This document shows positions 1 through 6,832 of a DNA stretch of 19,429 bases, in pieces. Location: positions 1 through 19,429 of the forward strand of contig JAEWBS010000139.1 in assembly GCA_023391005.1 (NCBI GenBank), read 5' to 3'. Within the stretch, counting starts at the first letter, position 1. Each line of letters starts with the position of its first letter. The translations under genes and the position numbers were made by a program. The notes under the pieces are model-generated. The model had not been told where the DNA came from, searched no databases, and saw nothing but the letters and a program-made list of their open reading frames with translations. This DNA is from Bacillota bacterium (lineage in GTDB: Bacteria; Bacillota; Clostridia; Oscillospirales; Ruminococcaceae).

Positions 1-10
1 GCGGATTTTG

Positions 11-39
11 TTCACTTTTTAATGGGATAACCGTATAAA
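11..39 (+). promoter_or_regulatory. Candidate sigma-A promoter upstream of secD
   Basis: TTCACT at 11-16 and TATAAA at 34-39 are separated by 17 nt. The -10 is good and the -35 matches the consensus at four of six positions. The secD ribosome binding site (GGAGG, 49-53) follows 9 nt after the -10, so the leader would be very short. The window begins just upstream, so a promoter further out or read-through from an upstream gene cannot be excluded. Bases 17-39 are nearly repeated at 3463-3485. Confidence 0.35.
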
Positions 40-60
40 ACACGAACTGGAGGCAAGATT

Positions 61-1458
61 GTGAAAAAGGTTGGAAAACCGGTATTTTTCATCATCGTGC
101 TGCTGATCGCGGCAATGGGCTATCTGACCGTTGCAGGCGTTTCAAGCACCTATGGTGACATCACCACCACCCAAATCAAAGGCATTGACGACGTGCGCTG
201 GGGTATTGATATCCGCGGCGGCGTCGACGTCACCTTCTCCCCGCCCGAGGGTGTGACCGCAACCAAAGAGGAGATGGCCGCCGCGGAGTCGATTATTCAG
301 ATTCGACTCGTGAGCCAGAACATCACCGACAGCGAGGTCTACACCGACTACGATAAGAACCGCATTATTGTGCGCTTCCCGTGGAAGGCGGACGAAACCG
401 AATTCAACCCCGAGCAGGCGATTGCCGAGCTGGGTGCCACCGCGAATCTGACCTTCCGTGAGCTCGACGAGGTCGATGCGCTGGGCCTGCCCACCGGGGA
501 CACCAAGAATAACATTGTGCTCACCGGCGCCGACGTGGCCTCGGCCTCCGCGGTTTATTCGCAGGACCAGAGCGGCGCGCGCGTGCATATGGTTGAGCTG
601 AAGCTCAAGGAATCCGGCAAGGAGAAATTCTCCGAGGCGACCAAAAAGCTGATCGGCAAGCAGATTTCGATCTGGATGGACGAAACCCGCATCTCAGCGC
701 CGGTCGTGCGTGACCAGATTTCTGACGGGGTCGCCACCATTTCGGGCAATTTTGACGCTAAAAGCGCGATGGATCTTGCCAACAAAATCAACGGCGGCGC
801 GCTGCCCTTTGCGCTGGTCACCGAGAACTACAACACCATTTCGCCGACGCTGGGCCTCGGCGCCAAGGACGCCATGCTGATGGCGGGCGCGGTTGCGTTT
901 GCCGTTGTCGGTCTGATTATGCTGTCGCTTTACCGTCTGCCGGGCTTTGTCGCAATGATCGCGCTGGCGGGTCAGATCATCCTTATGGTGGCGTCGATCA
1001 CCGGCTTCTTTGCGGTGTTCCCGTCCTTTACGCTGACGCTGCCCGGCATCGCGGGTATCATTTTGGCCATCGGCTTTGGTGTTGACGCCAACATCATCAC
1101 CGCTGAGCGCATCAAAGAAGAGCTGGCCAACGGCCGCTCCATCGACGCCGCGGTCGATTCGGGCTTTAAGCGCGCCTTTACGGCCATCTTAGACGGCAAC
1201 GTAACGGTCATCATCGTTTCAATTATTTTGATGGGCGCCTTCGGCCCGCCTGACAGCCTCTTTGCTCGCATTTTGTCACCGGTGTTCTTCATGTTCGGCG
1301 TTTCGGCCTCGGGCACCATTTATTCCTTCGGCTACACGCTGCTCGTTGGCGTTATCTTGAATCTGCTCATGGGCGTGTTCGTCTCCAAGCTACTGCTTAA
1401 GTCGGTCTCACGCTTCAGCGCCCTGCGTAATCCCGCGCTGTACGGAGGTAAAAACTGA
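61..1458 (+). CDS. secD: Protein translocase subunit SecD
   Basis: SecD is a membrane subunit that works with SecF to use the proton gradient to pull secreted proteins through SecYEG after the SecA step. The 465-residue protein has an N-terminal membrane segment at about 8-28. It is followed by the characteristic WGIDIRGG motif (47-54), a large extracytoplasmic domain to about residue 265, and a cluster of membrane helices. That cluster carries GFGVDANI (338-345) and ERIKEEL, both typical of the SecD/RND fold. Translation starts at GTG 61, supported by GGAGG at 49-53. The stop codon overlaps the secF start by one base, which indicates translational coupling. Length and motif order are normal for a Firmicute SecD encoded separately from SecF. 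The identification is secure. Confidence 0.97.
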   Translation: MKKVGKPVFFIIVLLIAAMGYLTVAGVSSTYGDITTTQIKGIDDVRWGIDIRGGVDVTFSPPEGVTATKEEMAAAESIIQIRLVSQNITDSEVYTDYDKNRIIVRFPWKADETEFNPEQAIAELGATANLTFRELDEVDALGLPTGDTKNNIVLTGADVASASAVYSQDQSGARVHMVELKLKESGKEKFSEATKKLIGKQISIWMDETRISAPVVRDQISDGVATISGNFDAKSAMDLANKINGGALPFALVTENYNTISPTLGLGAKDAMLMAGAVAFAVVGLIMLSLYRLPGFVAMIALAGQIILMVASITGFFAVFPSFTLTLPGIAGIILAIGFGVDANIITAERIKEELANGRSIDAAVDSGFKRAFTAILDGNVTVIIVSIILMGAFGPPDSLFARILSPVFFMFGVSASGTIYSFGYTLLVGVILNLLMGVFVSKLLLKSVSRFSALRNPALYGGKN

Positions 1459-2378
1459 TGAAAAAGTGGAATATTCGCTTCTACGAGCACCGCAAGATTT
1501 ATTTTGGACTATCGTTGGTGCTAATTGCCATTATGCTGGTTGGCACCGTATTGTTCGGCGTTGATCTGGACATTCAGTTCAAGGGTGGCGCGCTCATCAC
1601 CTATTCCTACACCGGCGAGATTAATCAGGACGAGTTCCAGCAGGAGGTCGAATCGGTCTTAGGCCAGAAGGTTTCGCTGCAGAAATCGACCGACATCACC
1701 ACCGGCACCGAGAATTTTGTCATCTCGCTGCCCACGAGCGAGGGGCTCAACGCCGATAAGCAGGCCGAGTTGGCGACAGTCCTGACCAACAAGTACAAGG
1801 ATTATAACCTTGCCACCGCTTCGGTCAGCGTCATCAGCCCCACGATTGGCAAGGAGTTTTTGATCAAGAGCCTGACGGCTGTGGCGTTTGCGTCGCTGCT
1901 CATGGTGGTTTATATCAGCCTGCGCTTTAAAAAGATCGGCGGCTGGACGGCGGGCATCACCGCGGTGGTTGCGCTGATACACGACCTGCTCATGGTCTTT
2001 GCAACATTTGTGTTGTTTGGCATTTCTATCAACGCAAACTTCATCGCGGTGTGCCTGACCATTCTGGGTTATTCGCTTAACGATACCATCGTTATCTACG
2101 ACCGTGTGCGTGAGAATAAGCGCATCTATGGCAGTACTATGCCGATTGAAGAGCTGATGGATCTGAGCTTGAACCAGTCGTTCACGCGCTCGTTGATGAC
2201 CAGCATCACGACAGTCTGCTCGATGGTCGTCGTCTCGATTATTGCCTATATGTATAATGTTACCTCGATCCTGTCCTTTTCTGTCCCCATGATCATCGGC
2301 ATGATCTCGGGTTGCTACTCGTCACTGTGCATCGCCACGCTGCTGTGGGTGATCTGGCAGAAGAAAAAAACGGCTTAA
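1458..2378 (+). CDS. secF: Protein translocase subunit SecF
   Basis: SecF partners SecD in the SecDF complex that completes export through SecYEG. The 306-residue protein has one N-terminal membrane helix (about 16-36) and a short extracytoplasmic domain containing LDIQFKGGALITYSY, the SecF version of the GG motif. Five further helices follow from about residue 130. The signature LGYSLNDTIVIYDRVREN begins at residue 203. ATG 1458 overlaps the secD stop (1456-1458), and its ribosome binding site GGAGGT (1444-1449) lies inside the end of secD. A strong intrinsic terminator at 2448-2490 ends the operon. Nothing is unusual about length or motifs. Confidence 0.97.
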   Translation: MKKWNIRFYEHRKIYFGLSLVLIAIMLVGTVLFGVDLDIQFKGGALITYSYTGEINQDEFQQEVESVLGQKVSLQKSTDITTGTENFVISLPTSEGLNADKQAELATVLTNKYKDYNLATASVSVISPTIGKEFLIKSLTAVAFASLLMVVYISLRFKKIGGWTAGITAVVALIHDLLMVFATFVLFGISINANFIAVCLTILGYSLNDTIVIYDRVRENKRIYGSTMPIEELMDLSLNQSFTRSLMTSITTVCSMVVVSIIAYMYNVTSILSFSVPMIIGMISGCYSSLCIATLLWVIWQKKKTA

Positions 2379-2447
2379 TGTGTCTATCATTCCATAAAAA
2401 CTGCCCTAATACCTTTAGGTCGATTTTTGTGAGGTAGCGGAAAAAAT

Positions 2448-2490
2448 CGGCAGGGCTGCGTTAGATGATCTCGCAGCTCTGCCGTTTTGT
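2448..2490 (+). terminator. Intrinsic terminator of secDF
   Basis: CGGCAGGGCTGCG (2448-2460) pairs with CGCAGCTCTGCCG (2472-2484). This gives a 13-bp stem with one G-U wobble and an 11-nt loop, followed directly by TTTTGTTGT. A-rich sequence precedes the stem (AAAAAAT, 2441-2447). Confidence 0.9.
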
Positions 2491-2588
2491 TGTCGGGCTG
2501 TTACGTCTAAGTGACCGGGGACGCCGTAGCAAGAACCTCTCTGTGCGCATAAGCTAACATGAAAAGCTTTACGTTCGGAGGGATGAAA

Positions 2589-3377
2589 TTGTCTTGGTTT
2601 GCTTCGCTGTCCCCGGTTTATCAGGGACTTTTAGCGACGCTGTTTACATACGGCGTCACGGCGCTGGGCGCGTCGCTGGTCTTCTTTTTTAAGTCGGTAA
2701 ATCAAAAAGTACTCGATATGATGATGGGCTTTGCCGCCGGTGTTATGATCGCCGCGTCGTTCTGGTCGCTGCTGTCGCCGGCCATTGAGTTGGCCACTGA
2801 GCTGGGCCGCAACGCCTGGCTGACGGCGGCCATCGGTTTTGCGGCGGGTGGTGCGTTTGTCGTTTTATCGGATGTGTTTTTGTCCAAGGCACTTTTTTCC
2901 AAACAAAATGAGAGCAGGGTACGGCGTTCAATCCTTATTACCTCGGCGGTTACGTTGCATAATATACCCGAGGGATTGGCGGTCGGTGTGGCGTTTGGCA
3001 GTGTGGCGCTCGGTATTGAGGGCACCTCGCTGCTCACGGCTATGATGCTGGCGCTGGGCATCGGGTTGCAAAACTTCCCCGAGGGCACCTGTGTCGCCAT
3101 GCCGCTGCGCCGGGATGGCGCCAGCCGCTTCAAGAGCTTTCTGGTGGGGCAGGCGTCCGGTCTTGTAGAGCCGGTAGCGGGTGTGTTAGGGGTGCTGTTT
3201 GCGCTTGCCATGCGCTCGGCGCTGCCGATTACGCTGGCCTTTTCGGCGGGGGCAATGATTTCGGTCGTTTGCTCCGAGCTGATTCCCGAATCGTTTAAAG
3301 ATAATAAGCAGGTTGCAACAGTCGGCGTGCTGACCGGCTTTATTGTGATGATGGTGCTCGACGTGGCGTTGGGCTGA
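2589..3377 (+). CDS. ZIP family metal (zinc) transporter, GufA-like
   Basis: This is an integral membrane protein of the ZIP family, which in bacteria generally imports Zn2+ and sometimes other divalent metals. With the start chosen here it has 262 residues and about eight hydrophobic segments. The metal-site signatures HNIPEG (124-129, helix 4) and QNFPEG (161-166, helix 5) are both present. I prefer TTG 2589: GGAGGG (2577-2582) lies exactly 6 nt upstream, and the protein then begins MSWFASLSPVYQ, as family members do. In-frame ATGs at 2559 and 2583 are alternatives, but the second abuts the Shine-Dalgarno and the first has none. The gene sits alone between the secDF terminator and the TIM-barrel gene. 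The transported metal is inferred from the family only. Confidence 0.9.
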   Translation: MSWFASLSPVYQGLLATLFTYGVTALGASLVFFFKSVNQKVLDMMMGFAAGVMIAASFWSLLSPAIELATELGRNAWLTAAIGFAAGGAFVVLSDVFLSKALFSKQNESRVRRSILITSAVTLHNIPEGLAVGVAFGSVALGIEGTSLLTAMMLALGIGLQNFPEGTCVAMPLRRDGASRFKSFLVGQASGLVEPVAGVLGVLFALAMRSALPITLAFSAGAMISVVCSELIPESFKDNKQVATVGVLTGFIVMMVLDVALG

Positions 3378-3378
3378 T

Positions 3379-3406
3379 TTGATGTTCTATTAAAAGTGGG
3401 TATTAT
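3379..3406 (+). promoter_or_regulatory. Candidate promoter between ZIP transporter and TIM-barrel gene
   Basis: TTGATG (3379-3384) and TATTAT (3401-3406) are separated by 16 nt, directly after the ZIP gene stop. A second -10-like TATAAA lies at 3480-3485, inside a motif shared with the secD upstream region, but it lacks a recognisable -35. One of the two probably drives the gene at 3518. Confidence 0.35.
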
Positions 3407-3517
3407 GACAGCGGATTTTATGCCCCGCAGAACATAATATCTGAGTGCCATTCTATACCGCCTTTTAATGGGATATCAATATAAATCGCATACAGGAATC
3501 TGAAAGGGAGAATTTCT

Positions 3518-4297
3518 ATGAAAACAGGGGTATCGACGTCCTGTCTGTTTCCAATGCTGACTGAGGAGGCGTTGCTTGCGCTGACCGGTATGGGGATTCA
3601 CACAGTGGAGGTATTTTTGAATTCTCCCTCAGAAAAGACGCCGGAGTTCGCTAATAGGCTCAACCGCATTGCGAGTGCCGCCAAAACACAGATTGTCTCG
3701 GTGCACCCCTATTCCTCAGAGGCCGAGGGTGTCAGCTTTTTTAGCAGCTACGCCCGACGCTTTGACGACGAGGCCGAGGCCTATCGCCAATATTTTGAGT
3801 TTTGCAATCTTGTTGGCGCGCAGCTCTTGGTGTTCCACGGCGCGCGCAGCTTTATGCCGCTTGAGCCGGACTTTTATTTTGAACGTTTTATCCGCCTGCG
3901 CGACATTGCCCGCAGCTTTGGCGTGCGCCTGTGCCAAGAAAATGTGGCGCGCTGCCACAGCGGCGCACCGAGGTTTATCAAAGGCATGGCGCGCGCCATA
4001 CCCGACGTGGATTTTGTGCTGGATGTCAAGCAGGCGGTGCGTGCGGGCGTGACGCCCTTTGAGATGCTCGACGCCATGGGCGCGCGTCTGGCGCACCTGC
4101 ATTTGAGCGACCATTGCCGCGGCTGCGACTGTCTGGCGCTGGGCGAGGGCGATTTTGACCTCGCTGAGCTCGTCGCGCGGTTAAAGTCAACCGGCTATGA
4201 GGGCGCGGCGCTGGTCGAGCTCTACAGCTGGAATTTCGCCCGAAAAGAGCAGCTTGCCGAGTGCCTGCGGCTGCTTGATGTGTTGTGCGATGGATGA
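3518..4297 (+). CDS. Sugar phosphate isomerase/epimerase-like TIM-barrel protein
   Basis: This 259-residue cytoplasmic protein belongs to the xylose isomerase-like TIM-barrel superfamily (AP endonuclease 2 family). The probable divalent-metal ligands and catalytic residues appear in the expected strand order: H63 (VSVHPY), H107 (VFHGAR), E141 (CQENV), D169 (VLDVKQ), H195 (HLHLSDH) and E234 (LVELYSW). The start at ATG 3518 is supported by AAGGGAG at 3504-3510. The substrate cannot be told from sequence: relatives include sugar and inositol isomerases, epimerases and endonuclease IV. The neighbours (a ZIP transporter and an unknown small protein) give no pathway clue. Four cysteines or histidines cluster around 199-205 (HCRGCDC), which is unusual, and could be an additional metal site or merely a loop. 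Confidence 0.85.
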   Translation: MKTGVSTSCLFPMLTEEALLALTGMGIHTVEVFLNSPSEKTPEFANRLNRIASAAKTQIVSVHPYSSEAEGVSFFSSYARRFDDEAEAYRQYFEFCNLVGAQLLVFHGARSFMPLEPDFYFERFIRLRDIARSFGVRLCQENVARCHSGAPRFIKGMARAIPDVDFVLDVKQAVRAGVTPFEMLDAMGARLAHLHLSDHCRGCDCLALGEGDFDLAELVARLKSTGYEGAALVELYSWNFARKEQLAECLRLLDVLCDG

Positions 4298-4738
4298 CGG
4301 TATGCCCTACGCGAAGTGTCCGCCCATATCTGAACGCGGGTGGATCGGGCGGCCGTCCACTCAGCTTGCTTCTGAGAAATCAAGGCTCAGTAAAATGCGC
4401 TAAAAGCGCTCGGCACAAGCAAATGGCGGCGCAGGAATGCAAGGTATTTCAGCCATTTTGATATGGCGATTTATTTTGCCGCTTGAGTGTCCCAAAGCTT
4501 TGCAAAAGGATGCCTCTAATTTAAGGGGTGAAAAATCAGCCGCTTGATCACCTTTAACGCGTTATCACTATTAGACAAAACCGGCGACATAAACTGCCGG
4601 TGCACGTCAAAAAAACAGACCGGCGCTGTCAAACGCCGACGGGCGGCGCAGAAAGGGCCACGCGGCTGTCGAATTGATGGTATTTCCAATTTGTGGTTTT
4701 TGAGATAAAATAAACAAAACCACAAGGAGGATTAAGAA
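4298..4738. other. Non-coding spacer with short inverted repeats
   Basis: No convincing gene lies here. Short pairings are visible: CTCAG (4360-4364) and CTCAG (4386-4390) can each pair with CTGAG (4372-4376), so two alternative hairpins are possible. AAATGGC (4421-4427) pairs with GCCATTT (4452-4458), and ACCGGC pairs with GCCGGT near 4580-4601. None is followed by a T-run, so the transcription end of the upstream gene is not obvious. The last 50 bases contain the inverted repeat annotated separately. Confidence 0.4.
4691..4725. promoter_or_regulatory. Perfect 10-bp inverted repeat before the small unknown gene
   Basis: TTGTGGTTTT (4691-4700) and AAAACCACAA (4716-4725) are exact reverse complements separated by 15 AT-rich nt. 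The spacer includes TAAAAT (4706-4711), a possible -10. The right arm runs into the Shine-Dalgarno AAGGAGG (4724-4730). It could be an operator for a dimeric regulator or an mRNA hairpin affecting ribosome access. Which one is not decidable from sequence. Confidence 0.55.
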
Positions 4739-5023
4739 ATGACGCCGTTGGAGCTATTTCTCGTCAAAAATCTGCCGCTGACTTATCATGTGACCTTCAC
4801 GGTCGTGCGCGACGCAAAGGGCGCGTCGATTGTGGGCGGGCTGGCCGCCTGCGATGCCTGTGATCAGGTCGTTGCAATGGTATCGGATCTCGACTGTGAC
4901 CACCGGGCACTTGAAGCGCTGGCGCTGCGCCTTAATTGTGAGCAGCCGCCGCTTGAAGCACTTGAAGAAAACATCGCGCAGGCGCTCGGACAGCATGCGG
5001 GTCGCAAGGTAATCTTCTCCTGA
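4739..5023 (+). CDS. Small conserved-type protein of unknown function (possibly DUF6514-like)
   Basis: This is a 94-residue soluble protein with no membrane segment or signal peptide. It starts at ATG 4739 behind a strong AAGGAGGA (4724-4731). The N-terminal half looks like beta strands (YHVTFTVVRDAKGASIVGG). The C-terminal half has the pattern VSDLDCDHRALEALALRLNCEQPPLEALEENIAQAL, given here only as separate elements: an acidic turn (SDLDCD), an amphipathic helix (residues about 59-67), a proline pair, and a second helix (about 74-85). That arrangement reminds me of the DUF6514 family of Clostridia, but I recall it only loosely. Codon use matches the neighbours, so it is probably a real gene. 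The nrdR promoter starts 4 nt after its stop. Function unknown. Confidence 0.65.
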   Translation: MTPLELFLVKNLPLTYHVTFTVVRDAKGASIVGGLAACDACDQVVAMVSDLDCDHRALEALALRLNCEQPPLEALEENIAQALGQHAGRKVIFS

Positions 5024-5026
5024 GCA

Positions 5027-5054
5027 TTGCATTTTGTGCCGGACGTGCTATACT
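5027..5054 (+). promoter_or_regulatory. Sigma-A-like promoter of nrdR
   Basis: TTGCAT (5027-5032) and TATACT (5049-5054) are separated by 16 nt. Each differs from the consensus at only one or two positions. The predicted start near 5061 gives a leader of about 55 nt containing a GC-rich stretch (GCAGCACGGTGCTGC, a short self-complementary hairpin) before the AAGGAGG of nrdR. Confidence 0.6.
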
Positions 5055-5115
5055 TTTATAAAAGGCGCCCTGCATATATGCAGCACGGTGCTGCCGTGAT
5101 AAGGAGGTTCATTCG

Positions 5116-5571
5116 ATGAAATGTCCGTTTTGTTCCTACACCGAAAGCAAGGTGATCGACTCCCGCCCAGCGGACGACGGCGAACGCATTCGCCGCAGGC
5201 GCGAATGCCTCTCTTGCCAGAAGCGCTTCACCACCTATGAGGCGGTAGAGACGATTCCGATCATGGTGCTGAAAAAAGACGGCGTGATGGAGCCGTTTTA
5301 TCGTGACAAGCTTTTAAACAGTATGCTGCGTGCCTGTGAGAAGCGGCAGGTGTCTCTTTCTCAGATTGAAAAGGCTGTGGATGAGATTGAGGCCGCGCTG
5401 CAAAACGCGATGGAGCGTGAGATCCCCACCAGCCGCATCGGCGAGCTGGCCATGCAAAAGCTCAAGGGCATCGACGAGGCGGCCTACGTGCGGTTTGCGT
5501 CGGTCTATCGTCAGTTCAAGGATATCGGCTCCTTCATGGACGAGCTTAAGCTGCTGCTGGATAAAAAATAG
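5116..5571 (+). CDS. nrdR: Transcriptional repressor NrdR
   Basis: NrdR is a nucleotide-sensing repressor of ribonucleotide reductase genes. It binds NrdR boxes when loaded with ATP/dATP. The 151-residue protein shows the complete architecture: an N-terminal zinc ribbon with C3/C6 (CPFC) and C31/C34 (CLSC) framing the basic segment RIRRRRE, then an ATP-cone from about 49 to 139 beginning VLKKDGVMEPF and ending in VYRQFKDIGSF. The start at ATG 5116 is supported by AAGGAGGT near 5101. It has its own promoter immediately upstream (5027-5054) and a strong terminator downstream (5602-5633), so it is probably monocistronic. No nrd gene lies in the window, so its targets are elsewhere. Length and motifs are standard. 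Confidence 0.97.
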   Translation: MKCPFCSYTESKVIDSRPADDGERIRRRRECLSCQKRFTTYEAVETIPIMVLKKDGVMEPFYRDKLLNSMLRACEKRQVSLSQIEKAVDEIEAALQNAMEREIPTSRIGELAMQKLKGIDEAAYVRFASVYRQFKDIGSFMDELKLLLDKK

Positions 5572-5601
5572 CCCCAGCCGATAAAACATTTTTGTGTATA
5601 T

Positions 5602-5633
5602 AAATCGCCCACAGAATATTCTGTGGGCGATTT
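5602..5633 (+). terminator. Perfectly palindromic terminator after nrdR
   Basis: AAATCGCCCACAG (5602-5614) pairs exactly with CTGTGGGCGATTT (5621-5633) around the self-complementary AATATT. Thirteen perfect pairs flanked by A and T runs mean it can work in both directions, which fits the convergent gene on the minus strand. Confidence 0.9.
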
Positions 5634-5683
5634 TGCGCATTTAAAAAGAAGGGCAAAAATTAAAATTTTACTAAAGCACAAAA

Positions 5684-5699
5684 TGCGCCGCGAGGCGCA
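5684..5699 (-). terminator. Terminator of the DUF421-DUF4363 operon
   Basis: TGCGCC (5684-5689) and GGCGCA (5694-5699) form a 6-bp GC-rich stem. Read on the minus strand, the hairpin is followed by TTTTGTGCTTT. It lies 20 nt past the stop of the minus-strand operon, back to back with the nrdR terminator. On the plus strand the loop is GCGA, a GNRA type. Confidence 0.6.
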
Positions 5700-5718
5700 C
5701 CGCTACTAAAATTTTTCT

Positions 5719-6099
5719 CTAAAATAAATTCCTCGGGTGTATCGCCTGCGTGTCCCAAAGCTGGTCGATGCGTGAGTAGAGCTCCGAAAGCTCCGCAAAC
5801 AGCTCCTTGCTTTCCCGCTGGCCAAGCCACACTTGCGAGCGGTCGAGCGCGCTTTCAAACGGGTCGCAGTAGTTGCTACCCGCAAGGGCATGAAACAGTT
5901 GTTTCTCATCCTCCCAATGGCGGATCAGCTGTTGCATGGCCGCGTCGGCGGCAGTCTGATCATCGTTTGCAATAGCGTCCCGAATCCGACCGATCTCATC
6001 CTTTATTGCCGTTGTGTTTTTATCGAGATGATTGACCAAAAAAAGGCATGTGGCCGACATAACCGCCAAAAAAACAAGAGCAATAAAAAAACGCTTCAT
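5719..6099 (-). CDS. DUF4363 family membrane-anchored protein
   Basis: This 126-residue protein has one N-terminal hydrophobic segment (about 4-24). An acidic, mostly helical extracytoplasmic region follows (for example LDKNTTAIKDEIGRIRDAI and HWEDEKQLFHAL). This architecture and its partner identify it as the DUF4363 family, whose members usually sit next to DUF421 genes in Clostridia. Its start overlaps the DUF421 stop by four bases (ATGA, 6096-6099), and AAAGGAG lies 8 nt upstream of ATG, so the two are translationally coupled. It is followed by its own terminator at 5684-5699. The biochemical role is unknown. A function with the DUF421 protein in the membrane is inferred from the coupling. 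Confidence 0.8.
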   Translation of the reverse strand: MKRFFIALVFLAVMSATCLFLVNHLDKNTTAIKDEIGRIRDAIANDDQTAADAAMQQLIRHWEDEKQLFHALAGSNYCDPFESALDRSQVWLGQRESKELFAELSELYSRIDQLWDTQAIHPRNLF

Positions 6100-6776
6100 G
6101 ACTTCTTCTCCTTTTTAAGCAGAATATACCGCGCCGAACGGTCGCAGCTCATCGCGAAAACATCTTTTTCAGACAACTGTTTTTCTTTGAGCACCTTATC
6201 CAGCCACGCCCTGTCAAGATTGCAATATTGAAGCGCCTGTGTGTCTACCTCGCCGTCGTTGATGATAAGGACCGGCGGCGACTCACACGACGGCATAGGA
6301 ATCTGAAGCGCCTCGTTTGTAACGGGGCGCTTTTCAAATTTCGGGTAGACCGAAAGGCTGCCGTTGGTTTCCACAATGGCAAACAGCACCTCATCGATAT
6401 CAAAAATACCGTTGCCGCGCAGCAGCTCCATTACATCATCAAGCGACCAGCGCAGGTCTGAGAGCTCCTTCTGATCGAGCTTGCCGTCCCTTATAACGCA
6501 GCGCGGATGCCCCATCACAGCGCCGCGCAGCCTGCGTGATTTTAAAATCACGACCGAAAGAAGAATCTCCAGACAGGCCAACAGCCCGATGGATAGAATA
6601 CCGTTGATCATTGGTGAGCCGATGTTTTCAATCGGAATCGCGGCGATATTGGAGATCATAATAGTGGTAGCCAGTTCGGAGGGCTGAAGCTCGCCAAGCT
6701 GCCGTTTGCCCATAAAGCGCAGCGCGATTGATACCACCAAAAAAAGTATCAATGTACGCCAAAGAGAAATGAACAT
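6096..6776 (-). CDS. DUF421 (YetF-like) membrane protein
   Basis: The 226-residue protein has membrane segments at about 3-21, 37-50 and 58-78. A cytoplasmic C-terminal domain of the YetF type follows. Family hallmarks are RFMGKRQLGELQPSELATTI (residues 20-39), SNIAAIPIEN, and in the C-terminal domain LRGNGIFDIDEVLFAIVETNG and LSVYPK. DUF421 proteins are widespread in Bacillus and Clostridia. Several are made in the forespore, but the molecular function is not established. The start at ATG 6776 has only a weak Shine-Dalgarno (GGGG). A good sigma-A-like promoter precedes it (6804-6832). It is the first gene of a two-gene operon transcribed divergently from spoIVB. Confidence 0.88.
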   Translation of the reverse strand: MFISLWRTLILFLVVSIALRFMGKRQLGELQPSELATTIMISNIAAIPIENIGSPMINGILSIGLLACLEILLSVVILKSRRLRGAVMGHPRCVIRDGKLDQKELSDLRWSLDDVMELLRGNGIFDIDEVLFAIVETNGSLSVYPKFEKRPVTNEALQIPMPSCESPPVLIINDGEVDTQALQYCNLDRAWLDKVLKEKQLSEKDVFAMSCDRSARYILLKKEKKS

Positions 6777-6803
6777 ACAAAACGCCCCATTTTAAATTTT
6801 ATC

Positions 6804-6832
6804 GTTATACCGACATTCATTAAAAAGTGCAA
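6804..6832 (-). promoter_or_regulatory. Sigma-A-like promoter of the DUF421-DUF4363 operon
   Basis: Read on the minus strand, TTGCAC (6832-6827) and TATAAC (6809-6804) are separated by 17 nt. The start codon lies about 28 nt past the -10. I looked for a sigma-G-type pair at the same place and found none with correct spacing. Confidence 0.55.

Noticed and set aside
2702..3451. Open frame of 249 codons on the minus strand opposite the ZIP gene
   Set aside because: It is antisense to a clear ZIP transporter, has low-complexity Ser/Thr/Pro/Ala composition, and no ribosome binding site or recognisable motif.
4516..4725. 69-codon minus-strand frame in the spacer before the small unknown gene
   Set aside because: It would start at TTG within the inverted repeat, has no Shine-Dalgarno, and its product resembles no family I know.
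5833..6231. 132-codon plus-strand frame opposite the DUF4363 gene
   Set aside because: The minus-strand pair has Shine-Dalgarno sites, a four-base overlap and family motifs. This frame has none.
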